A stretch of 64,000 nt of DNA from Lachnospiraceae bacterium (GCA_022796475.1 JAAWIS010000004.1:21253-85252); one strand, 5' to 3'; positions 1-9,053 are shown, counted from the first letter of the stretch. Numbers and translations are program-made. Notes: generated by a model not told the origin, from the sequence alone.

Positions 1-1328
1 GTTATATTGGATACCTCCTGATCGTCAATTTTGACTACCTGTCCGGAAGCGCCTGTTTTGTACCGGCTGCCGTCGCTCATTTTTACTGTAGTATTTTTCA
101 GTACTTTTCCGGAGCTGTTTACTAATACTCCATAGTCTTTGCCCGGCATATTGATAATCTCATACTTATCGTCTTGGGCTGCCTGAACCTTTCCTACATA
201 GTAAAAGTAATTATCCCGTATTCCGGTATAGCCTCTGCCTGCATCTGTAAAATAGAAAGTGTTCACTTCACCGCTGTCTTCCTGAACCTGCTGGCGGCCT
301 TTATGAGCCCAGCACTCATTCTCATTCCTTCCGAAGTAATAAGAAGTATACTCTCCCTCATTTCCTTCATTTAAGTATACTTTTCTAAGACCGTATACTG
401 GATTTCCATATTCGTTAAACAGGTAGGTTTTGCCGCCGATGGTGATTAAATCCTTAACTGTGGCAGTTCCGTCCTCATCAGCTTTTGGAACGCCTTTGGA
501 GTTAAAATAGTACCAGTGAATCTCACCATCTCCATGCTCCATGCCTCTAGGCGCCTCTGCTGAATACCATCCAGTTACCATCTTGCCGTTTGAAAGGAAA
601 TACCGGTAACCTGTGATCCCGCTGTCCCCTGTTACATTCTTCCAGCCGTACTGCAAAGCTCCATCCATATTCATACAGTAATAGTCTTTGTCAATCCGTA
701 CCACGCCGTTTTCTCCGCCGTCTTCCTTAGGAGTCAGTTTCTTACCGTTTGATTTAAAGTAGTACCAGTATTGTCCATCATTTTCTGCTAATGAAAACGG
801 ATCGTAATCTTCTTCTGAATCCTGGCTGTAGTCCACATCTTCCGGCGGATCCAGCCTCTGCCATCCGATCAGCATCTCGCCATCAGAATTGGTATAATAT
901 TGATTTTCATCTACCCACCCGGTAAGCATCAGGCCGGTTTCATCAAAAAAATACCATTTATTATTAATTTTTTTCCAGCCTTCCTTTACTGCCTTACCCT
1001 TTCCGTCAAAGTAAAACCAACAGATTCCGTCTGAGTAGTCGGAACCATCTAAACGGATCCAGCCGTCGGTTACCATAATTCCGTCAGAATCCACATAGTA
1101 TTCATCATCTACCCACATATCCGTAGCAATATAGCCGGAACTGTTCAGATAGCGCCATTTTCCGTCAGCTCCCTTCTGCCATTGGTTTTTCACAATATAT
1201 CCATAGTTGTCCTGATACTGCCACTGACCGTTATTTTGAACCCAACCGGCAGCCGCCCAAACAGAAGATGACGCCCCTAAAGCAAGCGCCGCCGTAAGCA
1301 CTGCTACTGCAATTCCTTTTTTCTTCAT
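1..1328 (-). CDS. Secreted cell-wall-binding repeat protein (3' end outside window)
   Basis: This open frame begins at an ATG at 1328, preceded by an AAGGAG ribosome binding site, and runs off the left edge, so about 442 codons are visible and the C-terminus is missing. The N-terminus is a typical signal peptide (MKKKG, a hydrophobic stretch, then a small-residue site near VWAAAG). The mature part is a chain of roughly 20-residue aromatic repeats of the type GWxxxxGxWYYxxxxG. This is the cell-wall-binding/choline-binding repeat family, which holds proteins on choline or similar wall-polymer substituents. It is clearly paralogous to the gene at 30942-32333: both have the same signal-repeat layout and a similar C-terminal stretch (YFTDAGRGYTGIRDN here, YHFxTDNE...GIRDN there). 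No catalytic domain is visible. It is probably a surface adhesin or scaffold; the exact ligand is inferred from the family only. Confidence 0.85.
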   Translation of the reverse strand, partial: MKKKGIAVAVLTAALALGASSSVWAAAGWVQNNGQWQYQDNYGYIVKNQWQKGADGKWRYLNSSGYIATDMWVDDEYYVDSDGIMVTDGWIRLDGSDYSDGICWFYFDGKGKAVKEGWKKINNKWYFFDETGLMLTGWVDENQYYTNSDGEMLIGWQRLDPPEDVDYSQDSEEDYDPFSLAENDGQYWYYFKSNGKKLTPKEDGGENGVVRIDKDYYCMNMDGALQYGWKNVTGDSGITGYRYFLSNGKMVTGWYSAEAPRGMEHGDGEIHWYYFNSKGVPKADEDGTATVKDLITIGGKTYLFNEYGNPVYGLRKVYLNEGNEGEYTSYYFGRNENECWAHKGRQQVQEDSGEVNTFYFTDAGRGYTGIRDNYFYYVGKVQAAQDDKYEIINMPGKDYGVLVNSSGKVLKNTTVKMSDGSRYKTGASGQVVKIDDQEVSNI

Positions 1329-1482
1329 TTCGTTCTCCTTTATCTCTCTATGCCGCCATCCACAGCATTTCCCGCCCCTACTGCTTTTCTATCCTACTAC
1401 ATATAGAAAATTTTATCAAGATTTTTCCTCTGTTGCAACAAATTTTCTTTTTCAATTTTATTACGTTTTTGCTACGCTTTTC

Positions 1483-2505
1483 CTATCTTCCCCCATTGAT
1501 TACATCCCAGATCCCAGGCGTATATTTTTTTACCGCAGCAGACAGTCCAAAGCTGATTCCTACCATCAGCCCCGGCATGAAAAGATAAAGAACTACCGGA
1601 ACAAGTATGTGATGAGGCAGCAAATATGCCGCCGTTTTATTAAACAATCTTACAAATGCAAAATGAACCGCATAAAGAAAAAAGTTATATTCCATCCATG
1701 AGCCCGGGGATTTTATCCGGCTTTCGTCTGCTGCCAGCCAAAGTCCAAGGGGAAGAAACAGCCTGTACAAAACCGTTGTTCCCGGAAGAAAAAATTTTCT
1801 GGTTAAGTATAAGTTTAAAAAGCCAAACCCAATCAGCAGACATCCCCAAAAACACCTGGCCTTTGTCCATTTCTTTTCCCACTGTCTGCCGTGGACTGCC
1901 ATAAAAGCCCCTATGCTATAGTAAAAAAGGGCATCTTCATTCAAATACGGAAAATCTGCCCCCACCCATACTGCCCAAAACACTGCTGTCAGAAAAAGAA
2001 GGCCCCTCCAAATTTTTTTAAGCACAAAATACAGTACTGGGGCTAAAGCTACCAGAAAAATCAACTGCTGCAAATACCAGAATACGTAAAGATACCGATA
2101 GTTTATTACAGCATCCAGCAGGTTTCGGGCAGTAAAGGGGATTTTTCCTTTTCCTACCACCTTGGAGAGAAAGGGCATCTGGCTTCCGATAACATAGCCC
2201 ATATAATAAATCCCGTTCCAAATCAGATACGGCAGAAGAATGCTTTTAACCCTGGATTTCCACTTTGCTTTCAGACCGGTGATATGAAAATTCCGGTAAA
2301 ACAAATAGGCGGAAATTAAAAAGAAGCCCGGAACAGCAATCTGGCCTAAGAAATCTCCGAAAAAGCGCTCAAAACCAGCCACGGTCTGACCCTGGCTGGT
2401 TTTTCCCAAAAACAATTCCCAATTATACGAATGAACCCAGATTACCAGAACACTGTACAAAAATGTAAACCAGGTAATTTTATTTCGAAACTGCGCCTCC
2501 TCCAT
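1483..2505 (-). CDS. Acyltransferase 3 family membrane protein
   Basis: A 340-residue, very hydrophobic protein with about ten predicted membrane helices. It opens with a cytoplasmic tip followed by a first helix carrying a conserved-type histidine (VIWVHSYNWE). This layout fits the acyltransferase_3 (OafA/WecH-like) family, which moves acetyl or succinyl groups onto surface glycans at the membrane. The start is supported by GGGGAGGAACT just before the ATG. It lies 52 bases after the HAD phosphatase on the same strand and may be read from the same transcript. The acyl acceptor is unknown; a wall polymer or exopolysaccharide is likely given the glycan genes in the window. No fused SGNH domain is present. 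Confidence 0.75.
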   Translation of the reverse strand: MEEAQFRNKITWFTFLYSVLVIWVHSYNWELFLGKTSQGQTVAGFERFFGDFLGQIAVPGFFLISAYLFYRNFHITGLKAKWKSRVKSILLPYLIWNGIYYMGYVIGSQMPFLSKVVGKGKIPFTARNLLDAVINYRYLYVFWYLQQLIFLVALAPVLYFVLKKIWRGLLFLTAVFWAVWVGADFPYLNEDALFYYSIGAFMAVHGRQWEKKWTKARCFWGCLLIGFGFLNLYLTRKFFLPGTTVLYRLFLPLGLWLAADESRIKSPGSWMEYNFFLYAVHFAFVRLFNKTAAYLLPHHILVPVVLYLFMPGLMVGISFGLSAAVKKYTPGIWDVINGGR

Positions 2506-2557
2506 AGTTCCTCCCCAGCATCCAAGTTAACCTTACAAAATATATCCTTATAACATC

Positions 2558-3181
2558 TTAAAAAATTTTCGATTCTAATACCTCATTTAGTTTAATCTCC
2601 AGTTCCCGCTTGTTTCCGCGGTAAACAAATCCCTCCATTTTGCAGTTCTTTGCCCCCTGGATATTAAGAGGCTGATCATCAATAAAGAAGCATTCCTCTG
2701 GCTTCAAAGAAAACTTCTGAAATAACCGGTTATAAATTTCCTTCTGGGGTTTTAAGCATTGTTCAGCAGCCGAAAATAAAATCCCGTCAAAGCACTCTAC
2801 TCCAGGGATCACCTGCTGAAAACAGGTCAGCAGCCGGACAGAAGCATTGGAACAGAGATAAATTCCGCAGCCATGTTCCTTCAGCCGCAAAACAAGTTCT
2901 TCCATTCCCTCCATTTTCCACATGTTATACTCATGCCAATGCCAAAAACAAAGGGCCGCCATTTCTTTTGCGTGTTCCGAAGGAAGCCTTTCCTGCATTC
3001 GCTTAAGCGCTTCCTCCTCTGAAATCACTCCCATATCAAGAAGTACCCATTCCGGAGAAATAAAGACACTGGTACATACTTCTTTTCGTTCTTCTTCCTC
3101 TGTTATAAAATGATGGCAGACCGCATCTGCCACATAGTCTACCAAAACTTTCCCCATATCAAATACTATGTTTTTAATCAT
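2558..3181 (-). CDS. HAD-superfamily phosphatase (IA variant 3, YihX-like)
   Basis: About 207 residues from the preferred ATG at 3181, which has GGGGAT upstream. A longer frame starting at 3241 would run through an intergenic hairpin and is not preferred. Motif I is FDMGKVLVD near the N-terminus, motif II is LCSNAS, motif III is the lysine in CLKPQKEIY, and motif IV is FFIDDQP. The second aspartate of the usual DxD is replaced by glycine (DMG). That is normal for the YihX-type branch, which has FDLGNV, but it makes the exact phosphatase chemistry uncertain. An alpha-helical cap domain lies between motifs I and II. The substrate is probably a small sugar phosphate or nucleotide. It sits downstream of yajC on the same strand. 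Confidence 0.8.
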   Translation of the reverse strand: MIKNIVFDMGKVLVDYVADAVCHHFITEEEERKEVCTSVFISPEWVLLDMGVISEEEALKRMQERLPSEHAKEMAALCFWHWHEYNMWKMEGMEELVLRLKEHGCGIYLCSNASVRLLTCFQQVIPGVECFDGILFSAAEQCLKPQKEIYNRLFQKFSLKPEECFFIDDQPLNIQGAKNCKMEGFVYRGNKRELEIKLNEVLESKIF

Positions 3182-3206
3182 GTTCTTATCCCCTGCAAAA
3201 ATTGTC

Positions 3207-3243
3207 TTTTGCTTTACAGGAAGCGATTTCCTGTAAAGCAAAA
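3207..3243. repeat. Perfect 16-bp inverted repeat between yajC and the HAD gene
   Basis: The arms TTTTGCTTTACAGGAA (3207-3222) and its exact complement (3228-3243) are separated by five bases. The hairpin lies in the short gap between yajC and the preferred start of the HAD gene. No long T-run follows directly on the minus strand (only ACAATTTTT), so it may be a weak terminator or an RNA-processing/stabilising hairpin that separates expression of the two genes. Confidence 0.6.
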
Positions 3244-3285
3244 AGAGCTATACACCGCTATTACGCGCCGCACAGCCCTTAAGGT

Positions 3286-3567
3286 TTATTCTGGCTTTTC
3301 CACCTGTACGATGGCCTGCTTCTGCATGGGAATCCGGCAATTCTTATTGCTGCCAAATTCTACAATCACGGTGTCATCGGTCATGTCGATAATCACACCA
3401 TAAAATCCGCTGCTGGTCAGTACCGTATCCCCTACAGCAATGCTGGCCATCAGCTCCTCATGCCGTTTCTTCTCTTTTTTCTGTGGACGGAACGCAATAA
3501 AATACATCAGTCCAAAAAGAAATACAAAATAGAGAATTATGCCCATAGGCCCTCCAAATGCGTTCAT
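3286..3567 (-). CDS. yajC: Preprotein translocase subunit YajC
   Basis: A 93-residue protein with one N-terminal membrane helix (MGIILYFVFLFGLMYFIAF), then the family hallmark RPQKKEKKR, then a small beta-rich cytoplasmic domain (VGDTVLTSSGFYGVI). YajC binds SecDF and helps the SecYEG translocon. Its position just downstream of tgt and the fused secDF is the usual bacterial arrangement and supports the call. The gap to tgt is 38 bases, so the genes are probably co-transcribed. Confidence 0.95.
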   Translation of the reverse strand: MNAFGGPMGIILYFVFLFGLMYFIAFRPQKKEKKRHEELMASIAVGDTVLTSSGFYGVIIDMTDDTVIVEFGSNKNCRIPMQKQAIVQVEKPE

Positions 3568-3605
3568 AGTAATTTCCTCCTTCTATTCTTTCGCCTGCCG
3601 TCATT

Positions 3606-4745
3606 TTACTGCTTCGGCCCTGCTAACATCCCGGCAATTTTTTCTGCCTTATATTCCTGATAGCGATGCTTCTCAATCGCACAGCGAATCTCTTCCATCA
3701 TTGTATTATAAAAATACAAATTATGCAAGACACATAATCGCATTCCCAACATCTCTTTTGCCTTCAGCAAATGCCGGATATAGGCACGGCTGTAGGACCG
3801 GCATGCCGGGCACTGGCAGCCCTCTTCTATTGGCCGGGGATCCAACTCATACTTCTGATTAAACAGATTTAACTTTCCCTGATTAGTATATACATGCCCA
3901 TGGCGGCCATTTCTGGAAGGGTATACACAGTCAAAAAAATCCACTCCCCGATCTACCGCTTCCAGAATATTAATCGGGGTTCCCACCCCCATCAAGTAAG
4001 TTGGTTTTTCCTTGGGAAGGCAGGGAACCGTCACATCCAGAATGCGGTACATTTCTTCATGGCTTTCTCCCACAGCCAGTCCCCCTACAGCATAGCCATC
4101 TAAATTAAGCTCTCCGATTTCCTTTGCATGGCGGATTCGGATTTCTTCTTCCACGCCTCCCTGGTTAATTCCAAATAAAAGCTGTTCTTTATTAATGGTA
4201 TCCTCCAGCCCATTCAAACGGTCCATCTCCCTTTTGCACCGGTAGAGCCATCGGGTTGTCCGTTCTACACTGCGCCGGATATATTCATGGTCAGCGCGGC
4301 TGGGAGGACATTCATCAAACGCCATCGCAATGGTAGAGCCTAAATTGGACTGAATCTGCATGCTTTCCTCTGGACCCATAAAAATTCTGTGTCCGTCTAT
4401 GTGGGACTGGAACGTAACCCCTTCTTCTTTGATTTTTCGCAGGCCTGCCAGGGAAAACACCTGAAAACCGCCGGAATCTGTGAGAATCGGCCGGTCCCAA
4501 TTCATAAATTTGTGAAGACCTCCAAACTGCTTGATCAGCTTATCTCCTGTCCTAACATGAAGATGATACGTATTGGAAAGCTCCACCTGAGTTCCGATGG
4601 TTTTCAGATCATCGGTGGAAACGGCGCCTTTAATGGCAGCTACCGTTCCCACATTCATAAATAACGGAGTCTGAACTGTGCCGTGAACCGTTTTCAGTTC
4701 TGCCCGCTTCGCCCGCCCGTCTTGTTCCAAAATATGGTATTCCAT
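3606..4745 (-). CDS. tgt: Queuine/preQ1 tRNA-ribosyltransferase (tRNA-guanine transglycosylase)
   Basis: About 379 residues from the ATG at 4745, which has AGGAG seven bases upstream; the 14 extra codons of the longer frame are not needed. Diagnostic stretches are ILTDSGGFQVFSL (nucleophile and substrate region), GINQGG, VGGLAVGE and a C-terminal zinc site CQCPACRSYSRAYIRHL. The enzyme swaps guanine-34 for preQ1 in tRNAs with GUN anticodons during queuosine synthesis. It is in the conserved secDF-tgt-yajC order. Confidence 0.96.
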   Translation of the reverse strand: MEYHILEQDGRAKRAELKTVHGTVQTPLFMNVGTVAAIKGAVSTDDLKTIGTQVELSNTYHLHVRTGDKLIKQFGGLHKFMNWDRPILTDSGGFQVFSLAGLRKIKEEGVTFQSHIDGHRIFMGPEESMQIQSNLGSTIAMAFDECPPSRADHEYIRRSVERTTRWLYRCKREMDRLNGLEDTINKEQLLFGINQGGVEEEIRIRHAKEIGELNLDGYAVGGLAVGESHEEMYRILDVTVPCLPKEKPTYLMGVGTPINILEAVDRGVDFFDCVYPSRNGRHGHVYTNQGKLNLFNQKYELDPRPIEEGCQCPACRSYSRAYIRHLLKAKEMLGMRLCVLHNLYFYNTMMEEIRCAIEKHRYQEYKAEKIAGMLAGPKQ

Positions 4746-4807
4746 AATTCTCCTGTCTTTTTGCTGTTTGGAATCACAAGCCAGCATTTTACATACTATT
4801 CCATTTC

Positions 4808-7006
4808 TTATAACTGCTTATTTTCCTTTTTTGCCGCCTTTTCTGCTTTTTGAGCTTCTTTTAATTCAGCCTTCTGCTGCGCGCTTTTTTTCTGCCTGGA
4901 AGTTGTCATGACATACCACAGCCCGCCAGTAACACACACAGACGAATACGTTCCGCATACAATTCCTACCATCAGCGGCAGTGCAAACTCCCGGATGGAA
5001 GAAACCCCCATAAGGAACAGCGCAAAGATCATGATAAAGGTGGTTAAGGAAGTATTAATACTTCTGGTTAATGTTTGGGTAATACTGGTATTAACCACTT
5101 CTGCCAAGTTCACCCGGCTTCCCATTTCCTTTAAATTCTCACGGATCCGGTCAAAGATTACGATTGTGGCATTAATGGAATATCCTACAATAGTCAGCAT
5201 ACATGCAATAAAAGTAGAACCTACTGACCATTTAAAAGCTGCGTAGAAAGTAAGCACAACCAACACATCATGAAGCAGTGCCAGCACCGCACTTGCAGCA
5301 AACCGCACATCGCTGAACCGGAACCAAATATAGATCAGCATACAGATCGTGGCAATGATAACTGCAATCACTGCATCCCTCTTCATCTCGCTGCTGACTG
5401 CCGCTGAAATACTTTCTGCCGTAATCTCAGCTTCCTCGACGCCAAAGTTTTCAATCAAAGACTGATTTAATTTCTGGCGCTCTTCTACCGTCAGTGTCCT
5501 GGTCTTAATAATCACTTCATTGGTGCCTGCAACCTTCTGCGTCTGGATGCCGGCATCCTTTGTTACGGATTCTACCACAGGAACTACCTGGCCAGAGATT
5601 TCTTCCAATGTCATATCTTCCTTAAATGTTACATTCGTGGAAGTTCCGCCCTTGAAGTCCAGACTGTAATTCAGCACAGAACCAGTGGAAGACTGGTTCA
5701 GGCCCATAAATAAGAATCCAGCTCCAATCAAAACAAGCGAAAGCGCAAAACATATGGTTTTCTTTCCAAGAAAGTTTGCCGCTGCTTTGTCTTTCTTAAC
5801 TCCATAAAACTTTGCATCCTCAAAACCTAATGCATAAAAAGCCTTTAGTGCTCCTTTGGTAATCACCAATGCCGTAAACATCGAAAGTATAATACCAAGA
5901 GCCAGGGTAGCAGCGAATCCCTTTACCGTACCCGATCCTCTCCAATATAATACAACTGCTGCAATCAAGGTGGTAACATTTCCGTCAATAATGGCAGATA
6001 ACGCCTTATTAAATCCGCTTTTGATTGCAGACTTTACCGTTTTGCCAAGGCCGATCTCTTCTTTTATACGAGTAAAGATAATAACATTGGCATCTACTGC
6101 CATACCAATTGACAAGATAATGCCAGCCACACCTGGCAGAGTAAGGGTTATTTCAAAAGCAGACAGAAGAACCAGAACCAGCCCTACATATAAAGCTAAG
6201 GCGATGGATGCAGCAAGTCCAGGAACCAAATATGCTCCAATCATAAATACTACAACAATGCCAAATCCAACTGCTCCGGCCTTTAAGCTGGTGCTGATAG
6301 CTTCCTGTCCAAGCTTTGCCCCTACCACATTAGAGCGCAGCTCCTGAAGCTCCAGTGACAGGGAGCCAATCCGGATGGTAGATGCCAGATTTTCTGCTAC
6401 TTCATAGGTTTTCATTCCAGTAATCTCACATTGGCCTCCTGTGATGGCGCTCTGTACAGTAGGAGCAGAAACTACCTTATTATCGTAAATAATAGCAATT
6501 TGCTTTCCAATATTCGCTTGTGTGATTTCAGCAAAGGTCTTGGCGCCCTCGTCCGTCAGGGTAAGCTGAACTACGTATTCCTGAGAGCGAACCCCATTTC
6601 CTTCCCGCATCCCTGCCTTGGCAGCGGCTACCATATCACCTGTCATCAGTACATTAAAGTTTTCGTCTGTAAAAGACAACGAACCCGGTTTTCCCAGTTC
6701 CTGTAAAATTGCATTGGCATCCGATACGCCAGGAATATCGATATTAATCCGGTTGCTGCCTTCCTGATATACCTCTGATTCCATGCTGTAATTCTGAACC
6801 CTTTGCTGCAGCTTATAGATGGTATCTGACATCTGCTCAGCCGTAGGGTTTTCATCTACAGCCTGATAGGTGATGCTGACGCCTCCAGCCAGATCCAAGC
6901 CCAGCTTGATATCATTCATGCTGGAATAGCCAAACCAGCCGAACACTGCCACTGCCGCAATGATTGCTAACAGGCCTAACAGGCCTTTTCCCTTGCTGCT
7001 TTTCAT
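4808..7006 (-). CDS. secDF: Fused protein translocase subunit SecDF
   Basis: A 732-residue single-chain SecD-SecF. The N-terminal half has the SecD signature (IKLGLDLAGGVSITYQ), a periplasmic-type P1 domain and a six-helix bundle including GIILSIGMAVDANVIIFTRI. The second half starts near residue 415 and repeats the layout with the SecF signature (YSLDFKGGTS) and SINATIVIFDRIRE. It uses the ion gradient to pull secreted proteins out of SecYEG. The C-terminal tail is rich in lysine, alanine and glutamate. The fused form is common in Clostridia. It follows the SCIFF maturase by 85 bases. Confidence 0.96.
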   Translation of the reverse strand: MKSSKGKGLLGLLAIIAAVAVFGWFGYSSMNDIKLGLDLAGGVSITYQAVDENPTAEQMSDTIYKLQQRVQNYSMESEVYQEGSNRINIDIPGVSDANAILQELGKPGSLSFTDENFNVLMTGDMVAAAKAGMREGNGVRSQEYVVQLTLTDEGAKTFAEITQANIGKQIAIIYDNKVVSAPTVQSAITGGQCEITGMKTYEVAENLASTIRIGSLSLELQELRSNVVGAKLGQEAISTSLKAGAVGFGIVVVFMIGAYLVPGLAASIALALYVGLVLVLLSAFEITLTLPGVAGIILSIGMAVDANVIIFTRIKEEIGLGKTVKSAIKSGFNKALSAIIDGNVTTLIAAVVLYWRGSGTVKGFAATLALGIILSMFTALVITKGALKAFYALGFEDAKFYGVKKDKAAANFLGKKTICFALSLVLIGAGFLFMGLNQSSTGSVLNYSLDFKGGTSTNVTFKEDMTLEEISGQVVPVVESVTKDAGIQTQKVAGTNEVIIKTRTLTVEERQKLNQSLIENFGVEEAEITAESISAAVSSEMKRDAVIAVIIATICMLIYIWFRFSDVRFAASAVLALLHDVLVVLTFYAAFKWSVGSTFIACMLTIVGYSINATIVIFDRIRENLKEMGSRVNLAEVVNTSITQTLTRSINTSLTTFIMIFALFLMGVSSIREFALPLMVGIVCGTYSSVCVTGGLWYVMTTSRQKKSAQQKAELKEAQKAEKAAKKENKQL

Positions 7007-7091
7007 CTTTGTTCTCCTTCTAACTTTTCTTAGTCAAACGTACCCCGTTTACTATTTTCTGTTATTTCAGTATGCTTCCCAACTCCCTGTT

Positions 7092-8504
7092 TCATTCGGC
7101 TTCTGTAAAGCTTTCGTCTGCCAAAGCCGCTTTAATCATGATTGCGCATTCAATCCGCTTTTTCTGCATTTCACAGCCTATATCATAAGCATCCGTAATT
7201 GTTCCGTGAAAATGGTAAGAATTGGCTGCACATCCGCCGCTGCAGTAAAATCTTGCAAAACAATCCCTGCATTTATCTTTTGCGTAAACATTGCACAGCT
7301 TAAACTGATCCGCAACTGATGTATTGGTCACGCCAGTATCCACATTCCCCAGCAAAAATTCCTCCTGCCCTACAAACTGATGGCATGGATACAAATCCCC
7401 CCATGGTGTGACTGCCAGATATTCCGTACCGGAGCCGCACCCGGACAGGCGCTTCGCCACACATGGGCCTGCCTGCAAATCAAGCATAAAATGGAAAAAA
7501 TTAAATCCCCGGTTTTCCTTCTTTCTTTTTATATATTCCACAGCCAGTTTATCATACTGATCCAAAATTACCGGAAGATCCTCCTCTTTAATAGAATATT
7601 CTTCCTCCAAAGAAGCTACCACCGGTTCAACAGACATCTGCCGGAATCCTAAATCTGCAAAGTGAATGACATCCCTGGCAAAATCCAGATTATGATGAGT
7701 AAAGGTTCCCCGGACATAGTAATTTGCCTGCTTCCGGCTTTCGGCAAACTTCTGGAATTTAGGTACAATCAAATCATAGCTGCCTTTCCCATTCCGGAAG
7801 GGCCGCATCCCATCATTCACTTCTTTTCTTCCGTCCAGGCTTAAAACCACATTGGACATTTCCCTGTTGCAGAACTCCATTATCTCATCATTCAGCAAAA
7901 CTCCATTGGTAGTTAAAGTAAAGCGGAACCGCTTATCAAAACGGGGTTCCAGTTCTCTGCCGTAAGCTACTAACTGCTTTACCACTTCCCAATTCATAAG
8001 AGGCTCGCCGCCGAAAAAATCCACCTCCAAATTTCTTCGGCCTCCGGAATTTGCAACCAGAAAATCCAGCGCTTTCTTTCCCACTTCAAAACTCATAAGA
8101 GCCCTGCGTCCATGGTACTCCCCTTCCTCTGCAAAGCAGTACCTGCAGGCTAAGTTGCAGTCATGAGCAATATGAAGACACAATGCTTTTACTACTGTTT
8201 TTCTTTTTTTAAAGTCCATTACAAAATCTTTATAACTGTCCTTTACAAAAAGCTGTTCTCCGGCAATCAATTCGTTTATTTCTGATAAAGCTTCTTCCAC
8301 TTCTTCTGACGGATACTTTCCGCTTAACCTGTCATAAACCAGCCTGGTTTCTTCTTCTGCAAGAGTCCTTGGTCCTTCCAGTTCAGAAATCAATTCTGCC
8401 AAAACTTCTACCGCATCATACATCACGGAATCTGCCCAGTGGACTGATCCGCTGTTTACATCAAGAATAATATTATAACCATTATTTTTATATTGGTGAA
8501 TCAC
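7092..8504 (-). CDS. scfB: Radical SAM SCIFF peptide maturase (thioether-forming)
   Basis: A 470-residue radical SAM protein. An N-terminal RiPP-recognition-like region (residues 1-95) precedes the cluster motif CNLACRYC (C116, C120, C123). A SPASM/twitch region rich in cysteine follows (CHQF ... CNVYAKDKCRDCFARFYC ... GCEMQ) and carries auxiliary Fe-S clusters. Family members install sulfur-to-carbon thioether links in the SCIFF precursor, making a ranthipeptide. The precursor gene lies 167 bases upstream at 8672-8818. The start codon is GTG with AGGAAA upstream. Being next to secDF, tgt and yajC is typical of SCIFF loci in Clostridia. The biological role of the product is not settled. Confidence 0.93.
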   Translation of the reverse strand: MIHQYKNNGYNIILDVNSGSVHWADSVMYDAVEVLAELISELEGPRTLAEEETRLVYDRLSGKYPSEEVEEALSEINELIAGEQLFVKDSYKDFVMDFKKRKTVVKALCLHIAHDCNLACRYCFAEEGEYHGRRALMSFEVGKKALDFLVANSGGRRNLEVDFFGGEPLMNWEVVKQLVAYGRELEPRFDKRFRFTLTTNGVLLNDEIMEFCNREMSNVVLSLDGRKEVNDGMRPFRNGKGSYDLIVPKFQKFAESRKQANYYVRGTFTHHNLDFARDVIHFADLGFRQMSVEPVVASLEEEYSIKEEDLPVILDQYDKLAVEYIKRKKENRGFNFFHFMLDLQAGPCVAKRLSGCGSGTEYLAVTPWGDLYPCHQFVGQEEFLLGNVDTGVTNTSVADQFKLCNVYAKDKCRDCFARFYCSGGCAANSYHFHGTITDAYDIGCEMQKKRIECAIMIKAALADESFTEAE

Positions 8505-8531
8505 AAAGTTTCCTCATCTTTCTTTTGGAGA

Positions 8532-8590
8532 ATGCCCGAAAAATTACCTGGGCATGGAAAACGCCCCTACAATCCGGGCGACCGTAGGGG
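8532..8590. repeat. Two small hairpins in the scfA-scfB gap; GTAGGGG-type repeat
   Basis: The gap between precursor and maturase holds an inverted repeat CCCCTAC (8564-8570) / GTAGGGG (8584-8590) and a second one ATGCCC (8532-8537) / GGGCAT (8550-8555). The GTAGGGGCG core resembles an interspersed palindromic repeat that, from memory, is common in Firmicute genomes. It could attenuate or stabilise the message between scfA and scfB. No T-run follows either stem. Confidence 0.45.
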
Positions 8591-8671
8591 TGATACTCGA
8601 ACCGATTCATTTTCCATATGTAATGGGAAAACCAGCAGCGCCGGCCGCCATCTGCCAAAGGCACAAGGGCT

Positions 8672-8818
8672 CTAACGGCTGTTGTTTTCACAGCTCTGGT
8701 TTCCAACGGTACAAGAAGTCTTGCAGGCAGACTGGCAGGAAGTCTGGCACTCGCCGCATCCGCCCTTCTTCATTGTATCCTTTAACGTATTGGAATTTAA
8801 AGTTTTTACGTGTTTCAT
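8672..8818 (-). CDS. scfA: SCIFF ranthipeptide precursor
   Basis: A 48-codon gene. It starts MKHVKTLNSNTLKDTM and has six cysteines (C21, C24, C28, C32, C36, C43) in a C-terminal core of GGCGECQTSCQSACKTSCT type. That is exactly the six-cysteines-in-about-45-residues pattern that names SCIFF peptides. A GGAGG site lies ten bases before the ATG, and a very good promoter lies at 8853-8881. Cysteines are the donors for the thioether bonds made by the maturase encoded next door; threonine or serine residues between them are the usual acceptors. It is short and may be missed by ordinary gene callers, but the match to the family and the context leave little doubt. Confidence 0.95.
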   Translation of the reverse strand: MKHVKTLNSNTLKDTMKKGGCGECQTSCQSACKTSCTVGNQSCENNSR

Positions 8819-8852
8819 CTTGCTGCGCCTCCATTCTTAAAAGTTCTTTGAG

Positions 8853-8881
8853 ATTATATCATATGTAAAGGTAGTTCGCAA
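8853..8881 (-). promoter_or_regulatory. Sigma-A type promoter for scfA
   Basis: On the minus strand the -35 box TTGCGA (8876-8881) and -10 box TATAAT (8853-8858) are separated by exactly 17 bases, with an extended -10 TG one base upstream. It lies about 35 bases before the scfA start. Confidence 0.75.
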
Positions 8882-8905
8882 GTTCTTTCGCACCTGGCAG
8901 CCGGG

Positions 8906-9053
8906 GGGTACTGTTCACACCATGACGAATCACCACGCTGATTCGTCATGAGCCCGTACAGTTATGGTGGCAAAGCATATGCCCCATCGCCGCCAGGCGA
9001 TTTTAAATGGGCATATGCGGTTACGTTCACAGGATACCTGTGAACTGTAACCG
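8906..9053. repeat. Three-hairpin intergenic element
   Basis: Three consecutive inverted repeats fill the gap between scfA and the plus-strand gene at 9129. The first has 12-bp perfect arms CATGACGAATCA (8921-8932 and 8939-8950). The second has arms GCATATGCCC (8975-8984 and 9009-9018) enclosing a smaller ATCGCC/GGCGAT stem. The third has 16-bp arms starting CGGTTAC (9018-9033 and 9037-9053) with one bulged base. The unit GGTTAC-GTTCACA recurs in several orientations here and a short copy is at 15284-15305. No T-run follows. It is probably an interspersed non-coding repeat; its function is unknown. Confidence 0.6.
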
